Shown here: one piece after another, positions 62,221 through 64,000 of the stretch
Position numbering within the stretch: the first letter of the stretch is position 1
Layout of the letters: every line of letters starts with the position of its first letter
NCBI RefSeq assembly: GCF_943913045.1
Contig: NZ_CALTVH010000003.1
Span: 65,221 to 129,220, forward strand
Source: an uncultured Ezakiella sp.
Lineage (GTDB): Bacteria; Bacillota; Clostridia; Tissierellales; Peptoniphilaceae
DNA length: 64,000 bases
Direction of reading: 5' to 3'
Translations under genes and position numbers: made by a program
The notes under the pieces: model-generated
Told to the model about the DNA's origin: nothing
Seen by the model: the letters and a program-made list of their open reading frames with translations, nothing else
The model's database searches: none

Positions 62221-63780
62221 CTACATAAAAATACTTTTTGTAAAATAATTTTCACTAATATTTTTATGGTCGATGCTGATAACTGTTTTTGCTTCTAGAT
62301 AGTTCATGAGGTCATCAAAGATCTCGTAGAAGAGGCTTTCGTCGAGGCCTGTGCTTATTTCATCAAAGATATATAGCTGGCAATCCTTGTAGAGAGCTCT
62401 TGCTAGCAATACTCTTGTTCGTTCACCGCCCGATAAGGTACTTGAATCAAAACCAATCTTGTTTTCGGAATATTTTTCAAGGACTTCTTCTAACCTGCAA
62501 ATTTTAATTATTTGATTTAGCTTGCCCTCGTCCACCTTGGATTTGAAAGTTATGTTGTCAATGATAGACATATTAAACAATTTATTTTCTTGAAAAACTG
62601 CTGACAGGGATATGGTCTGATTTTCCTTGCAGTCAACATATATCTTACCAGAGGTCGGCTTGTACATATTGGTAATCAGTTTTGCCAGAGTGGATTTACC
62701 TGACCCAGTTCTTCCATTTATTTTTAATTTGTCGCCCTTATTTATGACCAAGTTAAAATCTTTTAAAATCTGATTGTCTCCGTACTTTAAAGAAACATCT
62801 TTAAATTCAATGGTCTTAAAAGCTTCGATTAAATTTACATCTTCCTTTTCTATTCTTTTGAAGGTCTCATCTATTCTCTTGACCGAATTTTTGAAGGCGG
62901 ATATTTCCTTTTGATTTTCTATTATATTAAAAATTGGATCGGTAATCATCGATGCATACAAGATAATTGCGATCAATGCACCAACCGACAGACTGCCCTG
63001 ACTAACGCGCAGGCCTCCAATCAAAATCAAAGTTGCCATAATTAAATTAAAGAGCAAACTGACCAGGGCTTGGGAAAGGTTTTTTATATTTACAATTTTT
63101 TTATCCAAGGTATTTAGCTGGTGATTTTCTTGGTGGAAGTCGCTAGTAAAAACATCTTCTTTGTTAAATAATTTAATGTCCCTGGCACCTATGATTATGT
63201 CAAAAAACTTATTTATAACATTTAGCCTTTGAATTTGGCTCCTCTCAGACGCCATTTCGGATTTATTTAAAATCTTTTGAATAACAAGGGTTGAGATAGC
63301 AGAAATGGCAATCATTGCAAAGAGCATAATGTAGTCGTATTTTATTATTATGATTGACCCGATGACAAAGCTTGATATTGAAAAGCCCAGGTCAAAAACC
63401 AAGGGAATGAGCTTGTCATCAAGGGCTTTTAAATCGTCAATTATAACATTAAAAACATTTGAGTGGCCAGCTTTTTCCAAGAGACCAATCTTTGTGGACA
63501 AAATATTTTCAACAATCTCATCTCTTATTTCTCTATTTAGGTTGAGCTCAAATTTGGAACCAAAATTAACCAGGGCAATCTTGAAGATATTGACCAAAAT
63601 ATAGACCAGTGAATAAAGGATTATGTATTTTATAAATTCACCTTGATTGCCTATGGTTAAGTAATCGATTACCTTCTGAATAAAAACCATGGGGAAAATG
63701 CTGAGGCTCCCTACGATTATCCCTGTTATAAATAATAAGAAAATTTTAGAAAAATTCTTTTTATACCTTTCTCTAATCAT
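62221..63780 (-). CDS. ABC exporter subunit (permease-ATPase fusion), first gene
   Basis: A 519-residue half-transporter with an N-terminal six-helix domain and a C-terminal ATPase (GRTGSGKST near residue 357, signature LSGGERTR, Walker B YIFDEISTGLD). The Walker B here lacks the canonical catalytic Glu context (DEIST) only slightly, so it may be functional. It is the first gene of the exporter pair. The upstream interval 63781-63930 holds A/T-rich DNA and a terminator for the next gene. Confidence 0.92.
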   Translation of the reverse strand: MIRERYKKNFSKIFLLFITGIIVGSLSIFPMVFIQKVIDYLTIGNQGEFIKYIILYSLVYILVNIFKIALVNFGSKFELNLNREIRDEIVENILSTKIGLLEKAGHSNVFNVIIDDLKALDDKLIPLVFDLGFSISSFVIGSIIIIKYDYIMLFAMIAISAISTLVIQKILNKSEMASERSQIQRLNVINKFFDIIIGARDIKLFNKEDVFTSDFHQENHQLNTLDKKIVNIKNLSQALVSLLFNLIMATLILIGGLRVSQGSLSVGALIAIILYASMITDPIFNIIENQKEISAFKNSVKRIDETFKRIEKEDVNLIEAFKTIEFKDVSLKYGDNQILKDFNLVINKGDKLKINGRTGSGKSTLAKLITNMYKPTSGKIYVDCKENQTISLSAVFQENKLFNMSIIDNITFKSKVDEGKLNQIIKICRLEEVLEKYSENKIGFDSSTLSGGERTRVLLARALYKDCQLYIFDEISTGLDESLFYEIFDDLMNYLEAKTVISIDHKNISENYFTKSIFM

Positions 63781-63894
63781 AATTCGCTCCTATCTGTTAG
63801 TGGTCTGGCTTAAATATTTTATATCACTAACATTGCTTTTATTATACCACAAAATTACTATCCTGTATAAGCTTTCTACTTATACATTTCATCA

Positions 63895-63924
63895 CAAAAA
63901 AAGACGGCAGTTTTTCTGCCGCCT
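63895..63924 (-). terminator. Terminator of the gene at the right edge
   Basis: AGACGGCAG (63902-63910) pairs with CTGCCGCCT (63916-63924, one mismatch) with a T-run on the - strand. Confidence 0.85.
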
Positions 63925-63930
63925 AAAAGC

Positions 63931-64000
63931 TTATCCTATTAATAAATTTTCGATTTGCTCATCAATATTTTCCAGCTGACCTTTCTTTACCATATCCTTA
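63931..64000 (-). CDS. C-terminal end of an unidentified gene (partial)
   Basis: Only the last 22 codons and stop lie in the window. The end is charged (KDMVKKGQLENIDEQIENLL) and helical. Too short to name. The following terminator supports a real gene. Confidence 0.5.
   Translation of the reverse strand, partial: KDMVKKGQLENIDEQIENLLIG

Overview
This window looks like chromosomal DNA of a low-GC, Gram-positive-type anaerobe, most likely a Clostridia/Tissierellia lineage such as the Peptoniphilaceae. That placement is inferred from gene content: a ctsR-mcsA-mcsB-clpC-radA stress operon, whiA, a GrdX-family gene typical of amino-acid fermenters, S-layer-homology (SLH) proteins, hybrid-cluster protein, strong AGGAGG ribosome binding sites and A/T-rich intergenic DNA. 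No rRNA, tRNA, intact transposase or CRISPR array was seen.

Layout. 1-6.3 kb: a lipoprotein, a 46-aa membrane peptide, RNase H, MscL, flavodoxin and two divergent SLH proteins. 6.3-6.7 kb: a gene-free interval with two copies of a structured repeat. 6.7-16.2 kb: a NAD-kinase-like protein with dihydroorotase, an M18 aminopeptidase, a phosphoesterase-RNA methyltransferase-GrdX-WhiA-NUDIX run, a nucleoside-gate-type membrane protein and a TIM-barrel protein. 16.3-21.9 kb: the CtsR stress operon and radA; its McsB appears to lack the arginine-kinase active site. 22.2-24.4 kb: rpmG-secE-nusG-rplK-rplA. 24.6-34.3 kb: a surface operon of SLH/Ig-like protein, leucine-rich-repeat protein and a 1199-aa subtilase. 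34.4-39.8 kb: a complete peptide ABC importer. 40.3-42.5 kb: a radical SAM enzyme and a divergent TetR regulator. 42.5-48.3 kb: a redox and nitrosative-stress block (MsrAB lipoprotein, DUF488, Hcp, Crp/Fnr regulator, hemerythrin/PAS protein) with two matching palindromic operators. 48.6-50.2 kb: an isochorismatase-family enzyme, a membrane protein and a YdjY-like lipoprotein. 50.4-57.4 kb: a defence island with a Sau3AI-like nuclease, a C5 methyltransferase, a ParB-like protein and a PLD-SNF2 helicase. 57.7-64 kb: a lipase-like hydrolase, an SDR, a nitroreductase, a heterodimeric ABC exporter and the tail of another gene.

Themes. Proteins of the stress operon, the Hcp/Crp/hemerythrin block and MsrAB would together handle protein damage, NO and oxidation. 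The restriction genes and the ParB/helicase pair are adjacent and co-oriented but separated by a terminator, so they are probably two transcription units of one defence locus.

The least explained signals are non-coding. Two structured-repeat families sit between genes: one at 6363-6670 with an identical 24-nt apical core on different stems, the other at 24543, 40105 and 46757, nested in the loops of transcription terminators. Next in interest are the degenerate McsB, three tandem 29-bp repeats before hcp, and the composite defence island. All assignments come from reading the sequence; no database search was run.
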